Assembly: GCF_010093305.1 (NCBI RefSeq)
Contig: NZ_PDWS01000015.1
Coordinates: forward strand, 36,592-100,591
DNA from: Pseudoxanthomonas sacheonensis
Lineage (GTDB): Bacteria > Pseudomonadota > Gammaproteobacteria > Xanthomonadales > Xanthomonadaceae
Direction: 5' to 3'
DNA length: 64,000 nt
Part shown: positions 18,702 through 28,955 of the stretch, in pieces
Position numbering within the stretch: the stretch's first letter is position 1
Layout: the number at the start of each line of letters is the position of its first letter
The notes under the pieces: model-generated
What the model saw: the letters and a program-made list of their open reading frames with translations, nothing else
What the model was told of the DNA's origin: nothing
Database searches by the model: none
Program-made: the position numbers and the translations under genes

Positions 18702-19653
18702 GCGGCAACAACGACAACGCACGCAGGCAGAGATGCCGATGCGCAGGTCCCTGCCCAGGCCCCAGCACCGGTTGTCCGGACAGACACAAGCGGTAGCGGC
18801 GGCCTTCGCGTTCGGCCAGATCCACCCAGTGGGCGAGCCGGCTGATGCGCTGCTCGGCGGCAAGCGGTGCAAGCGCCTGCCAATCCAGATTGACTTCGAC
18901 CGCAAGCGGCTGCTCGTATTCGCGCACCATCAGCGAATCGCGACGGGCCGAGGGTTTCCAGGCGATGGCGCGGCGCGGGTCGCCTGCGCGGTAGCTGCGC
19001 AGGTGATGCACGTCATCGCCGGCGGGATTCAAACGGGCATGACTGGCGCTGCCGTCGCCCAACGGCAACGGCGGACCTTGCGTCTCCGGCACGGGATAAA
19101 CCAGCAGCGGTTGCTCGGGCCAGACCCATGCCCATGCCAGGGCCAAACCGAGCGGCTGGGTGGTGGAAATACGGATGCGGTCCAATTCCAGCCAGCCGCG
19201 CCGTCGTGTATCCACCGGCAGTGTGACCGCTGCGGGCTCGCCGGCCAGCAGCGTCGCGCCGATCCGGTTTTCCCCGTATCGCAATTGCAGACCGCGCCGG
19301 TTGCGCGCGTCCTTTGCCGAAAGCGCGACGTGCATTTGCAGCGTATTGCCTGCGGCGACGGGCTCGGCGGAGATCGCATCGATGCGCAGACCCGACAGTT
19401 GCAAATGCGCTGCGATGAGGCTCGCCAACGCGGTAGCGCCCAGCAGCAACGCGAGCAGCAAGGCGGGATTGTTGTTGTAGTTGAGCGCACCCAGCAGCAT
19501 GGCCAGCAGCAGCGCGCCGAAGAAGAATCCGAAACGCGAAGGCAACACGTAAACCCGGCGCCGGTCCAGCTTCACCGGCAGCGCTTCGGCCGTGCGCGGG
19601 CGCGCGAGCAGCGCGAAGCGCGTAGCCAGGCGTTCGCGTGGAGTGGCCTGCAT
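18685..19653 (-). CDS. DUF58 domain protein with two N-terminal membrane helices
   Basis: A 322-residue protein of the MoxR-associated DUF58 family. Two hydrophobic stretches (FGFFFGALLLAMLLGALNYN and the following LLALLLGATALASLIAAHL) are followed by a beta-rich region and the DUF58 motif LRSYRAGDPRRAIAWKPSAR with the later EYEQP. Overlaps its downstream neighbour by 17 bases and starts 6 bases after MoxR, so the three form an operon. Confidence 0.9.
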   Translation of the reverse strand: MQATPRERLATRFALLARPRTAEALPVKLDRRRVYVLPSRFGFFFGALLLAMLLGALNYNNNPALLLALLLGATALASLIAAHLQLSGLRIDAISAEPVAAGNTLQMHVALSAKDARNRRGLQLRYGENRIGATLLAGEPAAVTLPVDTRRRGWLELDRIRISTTQPLGLALAWAWVWPEQPLLVYPVPETQGPPLPLGDGSASHARLNPAGDDVHHLRSYRAGDPRRAIAWKPSARRDSLMVREYEQPLAVEVNLDWQALAPLAAEQRISRLAHWVDLAEREGRRYRLCLSGQPVLGPGQGPAHRHLCLRALSLLPHADGH

Positions 19654-19659
19654 CCCGTT

Positions 19660-20613
19660 CTAGTCCACGGCCACCGCGTGCAGAATGGATTTGGCCAGCG
19701 CCGCGGTGGACGAGGCCTCCGCTTCGGCGACCAGGCGATGGGCGGCCACTGCCGAAAACAACGCCTGCACGTCTTCCGGCAGCACATGGCGCCGCCCCAG
19801 CAGTAGGGCGTAGGCGCGCGCCGCGCGCAGCAATGCGATGCCGGCGCGCGGCGACAGGCCCACGCGCACGCCCGGATGCTGGCGGCTGCGGGCCATCAAC
19901 GCCTGCACGTAGTCCACCAGCGCCGCGCTGGCGTGCACTTGGTTCACCGCAGCGCGCAATGCCAGCACATCGTCGCTGGACAGCAATGGTTCGGCGCGGG
20001 CGATCAACTCGCGGCGATCGTCTCCCGCCAGCAGCGCGCGCTCGGATTCCGCATTCGGATAACCCAGGGTGAGCCTCAGCAGGAAGCGGTCCAGTTGCGA
20101 ATCCGGCAGCGGATAAGTGCCCGACAGGTCCACCGGGTTCTGGGTGGCGATGACGAAGAAAGGATCCGGCAAGGGCCGGGTCATGCCGTCCAGGGTGACC
20201 TGGTGCTCGGCCATGGCTTCCAGCAGCGCGCTTTGGGTCCGTGGCGGCGCGCGGTTGATTTCGTCCGCCAGCAGCACGTGGGTGAAGACCGGGCCGGGAT
20301 GGAACTGGAATTGCCGCGATTGCGCGTCGTACACAGACACGCCCAGGACATCGGCCGGCAACAGATCCGAAGTGAACTGCACGCGCTGGAAGCCGAGTCC
20401 GAGCGTCGCGGCCAATGCGTGGGCCAAGGTGGTCTTGCCCAGGCCGGGGAGATCCTCGATCAGGATATGGCCCCCGGAAAGCAGCGCCACGAACGCCAGA
20501 CGCACTTCCTGGGGCTTGCCCAGCACCAGCGAATTGACCTGCTGTTGCGCGGACTTCAGGGCCGCATGCAACGCATCGGTTAGCATTTCATGCGCAGGCG
20601 GCTGGGCGAGCAT
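19660..20613 (-). CDS. MoxR family AAA ATPase
   Basis: Chaperone-like ATPase usually working with DUF58/von Willebrand proteins. The 317-residue protein has Walker A LPGLGKTTLAHA, Walker B LLADEINRAPPRTQSALLEA and sensor FVIATQNPVDLSGTYPLPDSQ with DRFLLRL. First gene of a three-gene MoxR-DUF58-TgpA unit. Divergent from the GT39 gene. Confidence 0.94.
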   Translation of the reverse strand: MLAQPPAHEMLTDALHAALKSAQQQVNSLVLGKPQEVRLAFVALLSGGHILIEDLPGLGKTTLAHALAATLGLGFQRVQFTSDLLPADVLGVSVYDAQSRQFQFHPGPVFTHVLLADEINRAPPRTQSALLEAMAEHQVTLDGMTRPLPDPFFVIATQNPVDLSGTYPLPDSQLDRFLLRLTLGYPNAESERALLAGDDRRELIARAEPLLSSDDVLALRAAVNQVHASAALVDYVQALMARSRQHPGVRVGLSPRAGIALLRAARAYALLLGRRHVLPEDVQALFSAVAAHRLVAEAEASSTAALAKSILHAVAVD

Positions 20614-20680
20614 CGTTTTTCCGGATTCTTTTCAAGGAAGTCTAACGGGATATGCAGGACGAAAGCATGCAGGACACGAC

Positions 20681-22522
20681 ATGCAGGATGTAAAGCACGC
20701 GCAACGTATCTTCCTGTTGCTGTGGACAGTGGTGACCGCCATCAAGCTTTTGATCGCGGCGCGCCTGCCGTTGTTCGTGGACGAGGCGTTCTACTGGCAG
20801 GAGGGCCGGCATTTCGCCGCCGCCTACTCCGACCTTCCGGGACTGACCGCGTGGATGACCCGGCTGGGGACCGAGATCGGCGGCCAGCATGCGCTCGCCT
20901 TGCGCGCGCCGTTCCTGTTGCTGGCGGCATTGCTGCCGTGGCTGATCACCCACATCGCCAGCCGCTGGTTCGGCGAAGCCGCCGGCTGGCGTGCGGGAAG
21001 TCTGGCGGTGCTGATGCCGCTGGCAGGCAGCCTGGGCATTCTGGCGTTGCCGGACGTGCCGATGGCTTTCGCTACCGTGCTGTGCCTGGATGCGGGCGCG
21101 CGCCTGCTGCGCGAGATCGACGCCGCCTCGGCTTTCGAACTTGCGCTGGGCCTGACCATCGGCGCCTTGAGCCATTACCGTTTCATCGGCGTGATCGGTG
21201 TGGGAATGATCGCGTTGGCGCTGTTGCCGCAGGGCAGGCGCGTGTTGCGCGATCCGCGCGTTTGGGTGGCGCTGGCGGTGGGCGTGGCCGCGTGGACGCC
21301 GCTGGTGGCCTGGAACCTGGAAAACGCCGATGCCGGCCTGCGCTTCCAGCTCGTCGACCGGCATCCGTGGGCGTTCCAGTCCACGGGCTGGTGGTTCCTG
21401 GTGGTGCAGGCGGGGCTGGTCACGCCGTTGCTGTTCTTCGCCTTGATCCAGGTGTTCGTGCGCTCGTTCCGCACAGGCGAGGGAATGCCGGCGCAGTGGC
21501 GCTACTTCGGTCTGCTGGGCGGCGTTTCCACGCTCGGCTTTTTCCTGCTGGGTTTCTTCGCCGACGTGGAAAGGGTGAGTTTCCATTGGCCCCTGCCGGG
21601 CTACCTGCCGTTGCTGATCGCGGTGCCGGCGTTGCTGCGCGAATGGCCGCGCGGCTTGCGCATTGCGACCTGGATATTGAGCGGCGCGGGATTGGCAGTG
21701 GTGCTGGGGTACTACCTGGTGCTGTCCACGCCGCAATGGCGCGAGCGCTTCGCGGCGGAAAAGTTCTATCCGGCCAACTTCGCCGGTTGGGAAGAACTGA
21801 CGGCCGCCGTGCGCGAAGAGCAGGCCAGGTTGCCGCCTGGCACAACGCTGCTCGCAGACAACTTCAAATCGGGCGCCGAACTGGGATTCGCGCTCGATAA
21901 TCCGCGCATTCCCGTGCTCGACCATCCGCTCAACCAGAAGCATGGGCGTGCGCCGCAGTTGAGGTTGTGGAAGCTGGAAAGCGACGGCAGCCGCAACGCG
22001 CCCGCCTTGCTGGTGGTGGGAACCGGCGACGTGCAATACAAGTCGTTGCTGGAGTACTACCACCAGCTGTGCAAAAAAGTGGGCCCGCTGCCGCCGCCGC
22101 GCGTGGTCAACGTGGATCACGGCCACCAGCGTTTCCTGCTGTTCGCCCTGCCTGCGGAAAGAAGCAAGGGCGCTTGCACGCTTCCCGCATTCGCCTGGAT
22201 CGACACGCCCGAGAGCAAGGCCACGACCGGCAGGAAGTTCCAGGTCGCAGGCTGGGCCTTCAAGGACGGCGTGGGATTGAAGGGGGTGGAGATCCTGTTG
22301 GACGGCAAGCCTGTGGCCAAGGCGCGCTATGGGCTTCCCAGTCCAGGAACCGCGGCTTACTGGAAAATCTCCACCGACCCCAACCATCCGGCAGTCGGTT
22401 TCAGCGCCGATCTCGACCTCACCTCGGCCAAGCATGGCCGGCACTGGCTGGGATTGCGGTTGCAGGGACGGGACGGCAGTGTGGAGGATTGGCCGGAGCA
22501 GCCCTTGGACCTGAAGGAATAG
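20681..22522 (+). CDS. GT39-family membrane glycosyltransferase with C-terminal periplasmic extension
   Basis: Polytopic transferase likely using a polyprenyl-phosphate sugar donor in the periplasm. The 613-residue protein has the GT-C motif LFVDEAFYWQEGRHF, LPDVPMAF and about ten hydrophobic segments up to residue 360. The last 100 residues (IDTPESKATTGRKFQVAGWAF, ILLDGKPVAKARYG) look like a beta-sandwich with no membrane helix. ATG at 20681 was chosen because upstream frame is antisense to MoxR. Three ATGCAGGA motifs (20652, 20667, 20681) precede or include the start. Acceptor unknown; an ArnT-like lipid A role is only a possibility. Confidence 0.85.
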   Translation: MQDVKHAQRIFLLLWTVVTAIKLLIAARLPLFVDEAFYWQEGRHFAAAYSDLPGLTAWMTRLGTEIGGQHALALRAPFLLLAALLPWLITHIASRWFGEAAGWRAGSLAVLMPLAGSLGILALPDVPMAFATVLCLDAGARLLREIDAASAFELALGLTIGALSHYRFIGVIGVGMIALALLPQGRRVLRDPRVWVALAVGVAAWTPLVAWNLENADAGLRFQLVDRHPWAFQSTGWWFLVVQAGLVTPLLFFALIQVFVRSFRTGEGMPAQWRYFGLLGGVSTLGFFLLGFFADVERVSFHWPLPGYLPLLIAVPALLREWPRGLRIATWILSGAGLAVVLGYYLVLSTPQWRERFAAEKFYPANFAGWEELTAAVREEQARLPPGTTLLADNFKSGAELGFALDNPRIPVLDHPLNQKHGRAPQLRLWKLESDGSRNAPALLVVGTGDVQYKSLLEYYHQLCKKVGPLPPPRVVNVDHGHQRFLLFALPAERSKGACTLPAFAWIDTPESKATTGRKFQVAGWAFKDGVGLKGVEILLDGKPVAKARYGLPSPGTAAYWKISTDPNHPAVGFSADLDLTSAKHGRHWLGLRLQGRDGSVEDWPEQPLDLKE

Positions 22523-22534
22523 GCTGCCTGGATC

Positions 22535-23107
22535 TCAGGGAAGCGTGAACCCGGCCTCGCGCAGCATTCTGGAAAGCGCGATCAGGGGCAGGCCGACCAA
22601 AGCCGTGGGGTCCTTGGACTCGATATGCTCGAACAACGCGATGCCCAGGCCTTCGCTTTTGAAGCTGCCGGCGCAATCGAGCGGCTGTTCGGTATCGACA
22701 TAGCGCTCGATCTCGTCGGCCTGCAAGTCGCGGAAGCGTACCCGGGTGACGTCCATCGCCTCCAGCACCGGGTCATCGCCCCGCAGCAGGCAGACCGCGG
22801 TATGGAAGGCGATTTCCCGCCCGGACATCGCGCCGAGCTGGGTCAGGGCGTTTTCACGGGTTCCCGGTTTTCCCAATGGCTGCGCGTCCAATGCGGCCAC
22901 CTGGTCGGAGCCGATGATCCAGGTATCGGGGTGCTGGGCGGCAATGGCCTTGGCCTTGGCCCACGCCAATCGCCGGGCCAGCGCCGGCGGGGTTTCCCCG
23001 GGCAGCGGGGCTTCGTCCACATCGGGCCGGGCGATGTGGAAGGGCAGGCGCAGCCGTTCCAGCAGTTCGCGGCGATAGCGGGAGGTCGAGGCCAGGATCA
23101 GCGGCAT
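22535..23107 (-). CDS. Maf-like nucleotide pyrophosphatase, YceF type
   Basis: Hydrolyses modified nucleotides, probably 7-methyl-GTP. The 190-residue protein starts PLILASTSRYRRELLERL, has the catalytic Asp in IIGSDQVA, and the YceF-type segment DCAGSFKSEGLGIALFE. The ATG at 23107 fits the family; a slightly longer start at 23125 is possible. Divergent from yceD, as in many gammaproteobacteria. Confidence 0.92.
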   Translation of the reverse strand: MPLILASTSRYRRELLERLRLPFHIARPDVDEAPLPGETPPALARRLAWAKAKAIAAQHPDTWIIGSDQVAALDAQPLGKPGTRENALTQLGAMSGREIAFHTAVCLLRGDDPVLEAMDVTRVRFRDLQADEIERYVDTEQPLDCAGSFKSEGLGIALFEHIESKDPTALVGLPLIALSRMLREAGFTLP

Positions 23108-23235
23108 GGGTGCATTCACGGGCATTCACAGCGGGGCGGGCATTCTGCCGGCGTCCGCCAGGACCGGCAAACCCGATGGTGACGGCGTTCCCGGGTTTGA
23201 CAGCTCGGCCCGGCATCCTTAATATTCAGCGGCTT

Positions 23236-23745
23236 ATGTCCGTGAACGTGCCCGAGATAGTGGATGTTTGGCGCATGGTCGCGGCCAGGCGGAGTTTCGA
23301 AGGTCGGGTGCCGCTGTCTTCGTTGACGCGCGTGCAGGACCTGCTGTTCGATACCGAAGGCGAAGTCGATTTCGCCCTGCAGTTCGACAGCGATCCCTTG
23401 CTCAAGGTGGCCTACGCGGAGTTGCGGATCGATGGGGCGTTGCCGCTGGCGTGCCAGCGCAGCCTGCAGCGGTTCCTGCTTCCGGTGCATGTGGTGCAAC
23501 GCCTGGGATTGATACGGGACGAAGCGGACGAAGCGGCATTGCCGCCGGATTACGAAGCGCTGCTGGTGCCCGAAGACGGCATGCTGCGGCCGCTGGATCT
23601 GGTGGAGGACGAGTTGGTGCTGGCGGTTCCCGCAGTGCCGGTGGATCCGGAGTCGGACGCGGTGGATCGCGAATGGCCCATTCCGGAACAAGAATTGGCG
23701 AAAGCCAGCCCGTTCGCGGCGCTGGGTTCGCTGAAGAAAAACTGA
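23236..23745 (+). CDS. yceD: YceD family 23S rRNA-accumulation protein (DUF177)
   Basis: A 169-residue DUF177 protein, normally linked to rpmF. It has LTRVQDLLFDTEGEVDFALQ, the segment ALPLACQRSLQRFLLPVHV with the single conserved Cys region, and the acidic late region PLDLVEDELVLAVPAVP. ATG at 23236 follows a plausible spacer. rpmF follows 66 bases downstream, the typical yceD-rpmF-fabH arrangement. Confidence 0.92.
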   Translation: MSVNVPEIVDVWRMVAARRSFEGRVPLSSLTRVQDLLFDTEGEVDFALQFDSDPLLKVAYAELRIDGALPLACQRSLQRFLLPVHVVQRLGLIRDEADEAALPPDYEALLVPEDGMLRPLDLVEDELVLAVPAVPVDPESDAVDREWPIPEQELAKASPFAALGSLKKN

Positions 23746-23811
23746 CCTCCCGCGGGGCGGTCGGCAACATCAACAAACACGCAATACAGCGAATCAGTTC
23801 GGAGCAATACC

Positions 23812-24009
23812 ATGGCAGTGCAGAAATCCCGCGTCACCCCGTCCCGTCGTGGCCAGCGTCGTTCGCACGACAGCCTGACCGCCAAGCAGCTGGCCACCGA
23901 TCCGACCAGCGGCGAGACCCACGTCCGCCACCACGTCACCGCCGACGGCTACTACCGCGGCAAGAAGGTCATCGCGACCAAGGCCGACGTCGTTTCCGAC
24001 GAAGATTGA
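23812..24009 (+). CDS. rpmF: 50S ribosomal protein L32
   Basis: A 65-residue basic protein starting [20 protein letters not shown], the diagnostic L32 N-terminus, with [14 protein letters not shown] at the C-terminal half. The zinc-binding cysteines of some L32 forms are absent. A GC hairpin (GCGCGCC-ATTC-CGGCGCGC) follows at about 24016-24036. Confidence 0.97.
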   Translation: MAVQKSRVTPSRRGQRRSHDSLTAKQLATDPTSGETHVRHHVTADGYYRGKKVIATKADVVSDED

Positions 24010-24096
24010 TCCGTTCGCGCGCCATTCCGGCGCGCGTCGGTTGAAATCGGTGCGGAAGAGTTCCCGGCCCGGCATGGGCCACCAGCAGGAGCGGGC

Positions 24097-25092
24097 ATGA
24101 GCGAGCGTGATTCGAACGGGCGCGTATATGCCCGTATCGCCGGAACAGGCAGCTACCTGCCCGAAAAACTGCTGACCAACAACGATCTGGCCAAACAGGT
24201 CGATACCAGCGACGAGTGGATCCGCAGCCGCACCGGCATCCGCGAGCGCCACATCGCCGCCGAAGGCGAAACCTCGGGCGATCTGGGCTATTACGCCGCC
24301 GTTCGCGCGCTGGAAGCGGCGGGCGTGGATGCCTCCGAGATCGACATGATCGTGGTCGGCACCACCACTCCCGACCTCATTTTTCCGTCCACCGCCTGCC
24401 TGATCCAGGCCCGTCTGGGCGCGAGCGGCTGCGCGGCGATGGACGTCAACGCAGCCTGTTCCGGATTCGTCTACGCGCTCAGCGTGGCCGACAAGTTCAT
24501 CCGCTCCGGCGACGTCAAGACCGCGCTGGTCATCGGCACCGAAACCCTCAGCCGCATCGTCGACTGGACCGAGCGCACCACCTGCGTGCTGTTCGGCGAC
24601 GGTGCCGGCGCGGTTGTGCTCAAGGCCGACAGCGAGACCGGCATCCTCAGCACCCATCTGCATGCCGACGGGGCCAAGAAAGAATTGCTGTGGAATCCGG
24701 TCGGCGTTTCGGTCGGCTTCGAGGCCGACCAGCCCAACTGCGGCGCCCGCATCAACATGAAGGGCAACGACGTCTTCAAATACGCGGTCAAGGCGCTGGA
24801 TGGCGTGGTAGACGAAACCCTCGAGGCCAACGGCCTGAACAAGCACGACCTGGACTGGCTGATCCCGCACCAGGCCAATCTGCGCATCATCGAAGCCACC
24901 GCCAAGCGGTTGGAAATGCCGATGGACCGCGTGGTGGTTACTGTCGACAGGCATGGCAACACTTCTTCGGGTTCGGTGCCGCTGGCGCTGGACGAAGCGG
25001 TGCGTTCGGGCCGCGTGCAGCGCGGGCAATTGCTGCTGCTGGAGGCCTTCGGCGGCGGTTTCACCTGGGGCTCGGCGCTGCTGCGCTACTGA
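24097..25092 (+). CDS. fabH: Beta-ketoacyl-ACP synthase III
   Basis: Initiates fatty-acid synthesis by condensing acetyl-CoA with malonyl-ACP. The 331-residue protein has the catalytic Cys in [15 protein letters not shown], His in [10 protein letters not shown] and Asn in [17 protein letters not shown]. It follows rpmF and precedes fabD, the classic cluster, with a small antisense gene inserted between. Confidence 0.96.
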   Translation: MSERDSNGRVYARIAGTGSYLPEKLLTNNDLAKQVDTSDEWIRSRTGIRERHIAAEGETSGDLGYYAAVRALEAAGVDASEIDMIVVGTTTPDLIFPSTACLIQARLGASGCAAMDVNAACSGFVYALSVADKFIRSGDVKTALVIGTETLSRIVDWTERTTCVLFGDGAGAVVLKADSETGILSTHLHADGAKKELLWNPVGVSVGFEADQPNCGARINMKGNDVFKYAVKALDGVVDETLEANGLNKHDLDWLIPHQANLRIIEATAKRLEMPMDRVVVTVDRHGNTSSGSVPLALDEAVRSGRVQRGQLLLLEAFGGGFTWGSALLRY

Positions 25093-25110
25093 TGCCCACC
25101 CGCGCCACGC

Positions 25111-25263
25111 TCAGGCGTGGCGCTTGAAATACTGCACCTCGCGCTCGTGTTTTTCGGCAGCGGCACGGGTCTTGAACGTGCCCAGGTTGCGTCGCTTGCC
25201 GGTGGCCGGATCTTGTTTGCGCGAATACAGGCGGAACTCGCCTGACGCCAGTTTGCGGATCAT
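25111..25263 (-). CDS. Conserved small basic protein (50 residues)
   Basis: Translating the minus strand from the ATG at 25263 gives a 50-residue protein: it begins MIRKLASGEFRLYSRKQDP, continues with TGKRRNLGTFKTRAAAEKHE and ends REVQYFKRHA. The pattern (beta hairpin then a helix with RAAAEKHEREVQYFK) is known to me as a small conserved proteobacterial protein, often near fab genes or helicase genes; function unknown. It lies antisense to the direction of fabH and fabD. The stop falls in the loop of a GCGCCACGC/GCGTGGCGC hairpin that is also just beyond fabH and could terminate either strand. Confidence 0.75.
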   Translation of the reverse strand: MIRKLASGEFRLYSRKQDPATGKRRNLGTFKTRAAAEKHEREVQYFKRHA

Positions 25264-25436
25264 GCCGTTTGCTCCCGTTGCTTCCGATTGCAGCTATCTG
25301 AACAACGGGCAGGTAATGGCGCAGTGATGGATCTGCGCGTTTTTTCGCGCTGCGATCACTCCACGATACGGGCGAGTACAGACGCTGCGGCCGGTTCGCC
25401 CGTATGATGCGCGCCGAGCCATAACGGATTGCGCGA

Positions 25437-26399
25437 GTGACCCCATCCCAAACTGCCAATGCATCGCTTGCCTTCGTTTTTCCGGGGCAGGGTTCCCAAT
25501 CGCTGGCCATGCTGGCCGAGCTGGCGGAAATGCATCCGGTGGTGCGCGAGACTTTCGCCGAAGCCTCCGATGGCGCCGGCGTAGACCTGTGGGCCCTGTC
25601 CCAGGGCGGCCCTGAGGAAATGCTCAACCGCACCGAGTACACCCAGCCGGCTTTGCTCGCCGCCGGCATCGCGGTCTGGCGCGCTTGGCGGCAGCAGGCC
25701 GGCGCCATGCCGGCGCTGTTGGCGGGGCACAGCCTTGGCGAGTACACCGCGTTCGTCGCCGCCGATGCGCTTTCGCTGCACGATGGCGCGCATCTGGTGC
25801 GCTTGCGTGGACAACTGATGCAGGATGCCGCGCCCGCCGGCGTAGGCGCCATGGCCGCGGTGCTGGGCGCCGACGACGATCTTGTCGCCGAAGTCTGCGC
25901 GCAGGCTTCGGCAAGCCAGGTCGTGGTGCCCGCCAACTACAACTCTCCCGGGCAGATCGTCATCGGCGGCGATACCGATGCGGTGGATCGCGCGATCGCG
26001 CTGCTGAACGAACGCGGTGTGCGCAAGGTGGTCAAACTGGCGGTCAGCGTGCCTTCGCATACGCCGCTGATGCGCGAAGCCGCCAACCGCCTCGCCGAAG
26101 CCATGCGCGGCATGTCCTGGCGGGCGCCGGCGTTGCCTGTCGTGCAGAACGTGGACGCGCAGGTGCACGAGAATATCGACGACATGCGCGACGCCCTGGT
26201 GCGTCAGCTGTATCTGCCGGTGCGCTGGACCGACTGCACCTTGGCATTGGCCGCAAAGGGCGTCACCCGCATCGCCGAATGCGGACCGGGCAAGGTGCTG
26301 ACCGGTCTGGTCAAACGCATAGACAAATCACTCGAAGCAAGATCGCTGGCCACGCCCGGCGATTTCCAGTCCGCATTGGAAGAATGGAAGCAGGCATGA
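25437..26399 (+). CDS. fabD: Malonyl-CoA:ACP transacylase
   Basis: Loads malonyl groups onto ACP. The 320-residue protein has the FVFPGQGSQSLAM motif, the nucleophile Ser in LLAGHSLGEYTAF and the His in VSVPSHTPLM. The start appears to be GTG at 25437; there is no ATG that would leave the N-terminus intact. The stop overlaps fabG (ATGA). Confidence 0.95.
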   Translation: MTPSQTANASLAFVFPGQGSQSLAMLAELAEMHPVVRETFAEASDGAGVDLWALSQGGPEEMLNRTEYTQPALLAAGIAVWRAWRQQAGAMPALLAGHSLGEYTAFVAADALSLHDGAHLVRLRGQLMQDAAPAGVGAMAAVLGADDDLVAEVCAQASASQVVVPANYNSPGQIVIGGDTDAVDRAIALLNERGVRKVVKLAVSVPSHTPLMREAANRLAEAMRGMSWRAPALPVVQNVDAQVHENIDDMRDALVRQLYLPVRWTDCTLALAAKGVTRIAECGPGKVLTGLVKRIDKSLEARSLATPGDFQSALEEWKQA

Positions 26400-27145
26400 G
26401 CGACGCACAAACATTGAAGGGCGAAATCGTCCTGGTCACCGGCGCCAGCCGCGGCATCGGCGCAGCCATCGCCGACGAACTCGCCGCGCAGGGCGCGACC
26501 GTTATCGGTACGGCGACTTCCGGACCGGGCGCGCAAGCGATCGCCGGACGTCTCGCCGCAAAGGGCGGACATGGCCGGGAGCTGGATGTCACCGACGCCG
26601 CCGCGGTGGAGGCGCTGATCGAATCAATCGGCAAGGAATTCGGCGCGGTCTCCATCCTGGTCAACAACGCCGGCATCACCCGCGACAACCTGCTGATGCG
26701 GATGAAGGAAGAAGACTGGCAGGCGATCCTGGATACCAATCTTTCCAGCGTCTACCGCACTTCCAAAGCCGTCATGCGCGGCATGATGAAGGCGCGCAAG
26801 GGCCGCATCATCAACATCGCCTCGGTGATCGGCGTGACCGGCAACGCAGGGCAGGCCAATTATGCGGCGGCCAAGGCCGGCATCATCGCCTTCTCCAAAT
26901 CGCTGGCCAAGGAAATCGGCAGCCGCGGCGTCACTGTCAACGTGGTCGCGCCGGGGTTCATCGACACCGACATGACCCGCGCCATGCCCGATGAAGCCAA
27001 GCAGGGACTGGTCGAGCAGATCGCGCTCGGCCGCCTGGGCGAACCGGCCGACATCGCACGTGCGGTGGCCTTCCTCGCCGGACCGTCGGCCAGCTACATC
27101 ACCGGCGAAACCCTGCATGTGAATGGCGGCATGTACATGCCGTAG
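26396..27145 (+). CDS. fabG: 3-oxoacyl-ACP reductase
   Basis: NADPH-dependent reductase of fatty-acid elongation. The 249-residue protein has the TGASRGIG cofactor motif, NNAGITRDN, the catalytic Ser region [13 protein letters not shown] and the YAAAKAG (Tyr-Lys) pair. Translationally coupled to fabD. acpP follows 113 bases later. Confidence 0.96.
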   Translation: MSDAQTLKGEIVLVTGASRGIGAAIADELAAQGATVIGTATSGPGAQAIAGRLAAKGGHGRELDVTDAAAVEALIESIGKEFGAVSILVNNAGITRDNLLMRMKEEDWQAILDTNLSSVYRTSKAVMRGMMKARKGRIINIASVIGVTGNAGQANYAAAKAGIIAFSKSLAKEIGSRGVTVNVVAPGFIDTDMTRAMPDEAKQGLVEQIALGRLGEPADIARAVAFLAGPSASYITGETLHVNGGMYMP

Positions 27146-27258
27146 CACATTTGCCGTGTAAGTATTTGATTAAATGGCGATTACGGGGGTCTGCACCGGA
27201 TCGCCGGTTTCCACTAAACTACTCCCCGTTCACTCAACTCCGTCTGGAGCCAAAACCA

Positions 27259-27498
27259 ATGAGCAGCATCGAAGAACGCGTCAAGAAGATCGTAGTAGAA
27301 CAGCTTGGCGTCAAAGAAGAAGAAGTCACCACCAGCGCATCGTTCGTCGATGACCTCGGCGCCGATTCGCTCGACACGGTCGAGCTGGTGATGGCGCTGG
27401 AAGAAGAGTTCGAGTGCGAAATCCCGGATGAAGACGCCGAGAAGATCACCTCGGTGCAGCAAGCCATCGACTACGTCAAGGCTCACGTCAAGGCGTGA
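27259..27498 (+). CDS. acpP: Acyl carrier protein
   Basis: A 79-residue acidic protein. The phosphopantetheine site is [19 protein letters not shown], with Ser37 as the attachment residue. ATG at 27259. A GC-rich hairpin GGGGCCGCGC/GCGGCCCC (27524-27543) lies after it and may attenuate transcription into fabF, as acpP is usually expressed more strongly than its neighbours. Confidence 0.97.
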   Translation: MSSIEERVKKIVVEQLGVKEEEVTTSASFVDDLGADSLDTVELVMALEEEFECEIPDEDAEKITSVQQAIDYVKAHVKA

Positions 27499-27523
27499 GT
27501 TCGAAGTATCGATGAGTCGTGCC

Positions 27524-27543
27524 GGGGCCGCGCATGCGGCCCC
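27524..27543 (+). terminator. GC hairpin after acpP (possible attenuator)
   Basis: GGGGCCGCGC followed by ATGCGGCCCC; no T tract. It lies in the 106-base acpP-fabF gap and may be a partial terminator or mRNA end-stabiliser. Confidence 0.45.
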
Positions 27544-27604
27544 GCGCATTTGTGGCGTTTCAGTGCGCCAGCGTAGGGTGCAGGAAAAAGATCAGAGGAA
27601 CCGT

Positions 27605-28843
<1,239 letters not shown>

Positions 28844-28848
28844 TTATT

Positions 28849-28950
28849 GCTCGTCATTCCCGCGAAGGCGGGAACCCAGCGACTTGGCTGTTGCTGTCAT
28901 GCTTTGAGAGCGAAAGTCACTGGGTTCCCGCCTTCGCGGGAATGACGAGC
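28849..28950. repeat. Perfect 31-bp-arm palindrome (GTCATTCCCGCGAAGGCGGG type)
   Basis: Left arm GCTCGTCATTCCCGCGAAGG and onward is matched exactly by the complementary right arm ending GCGGGAATGACGAGC, with a 40-base loop. Each arm is itself a small hairpin (CCCGCGAAGGCGGG). The right arm ends 5 bases before the GTG start of pabB. Confidence 0.9.
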
Positions 28951-28955
28951 GAAAT

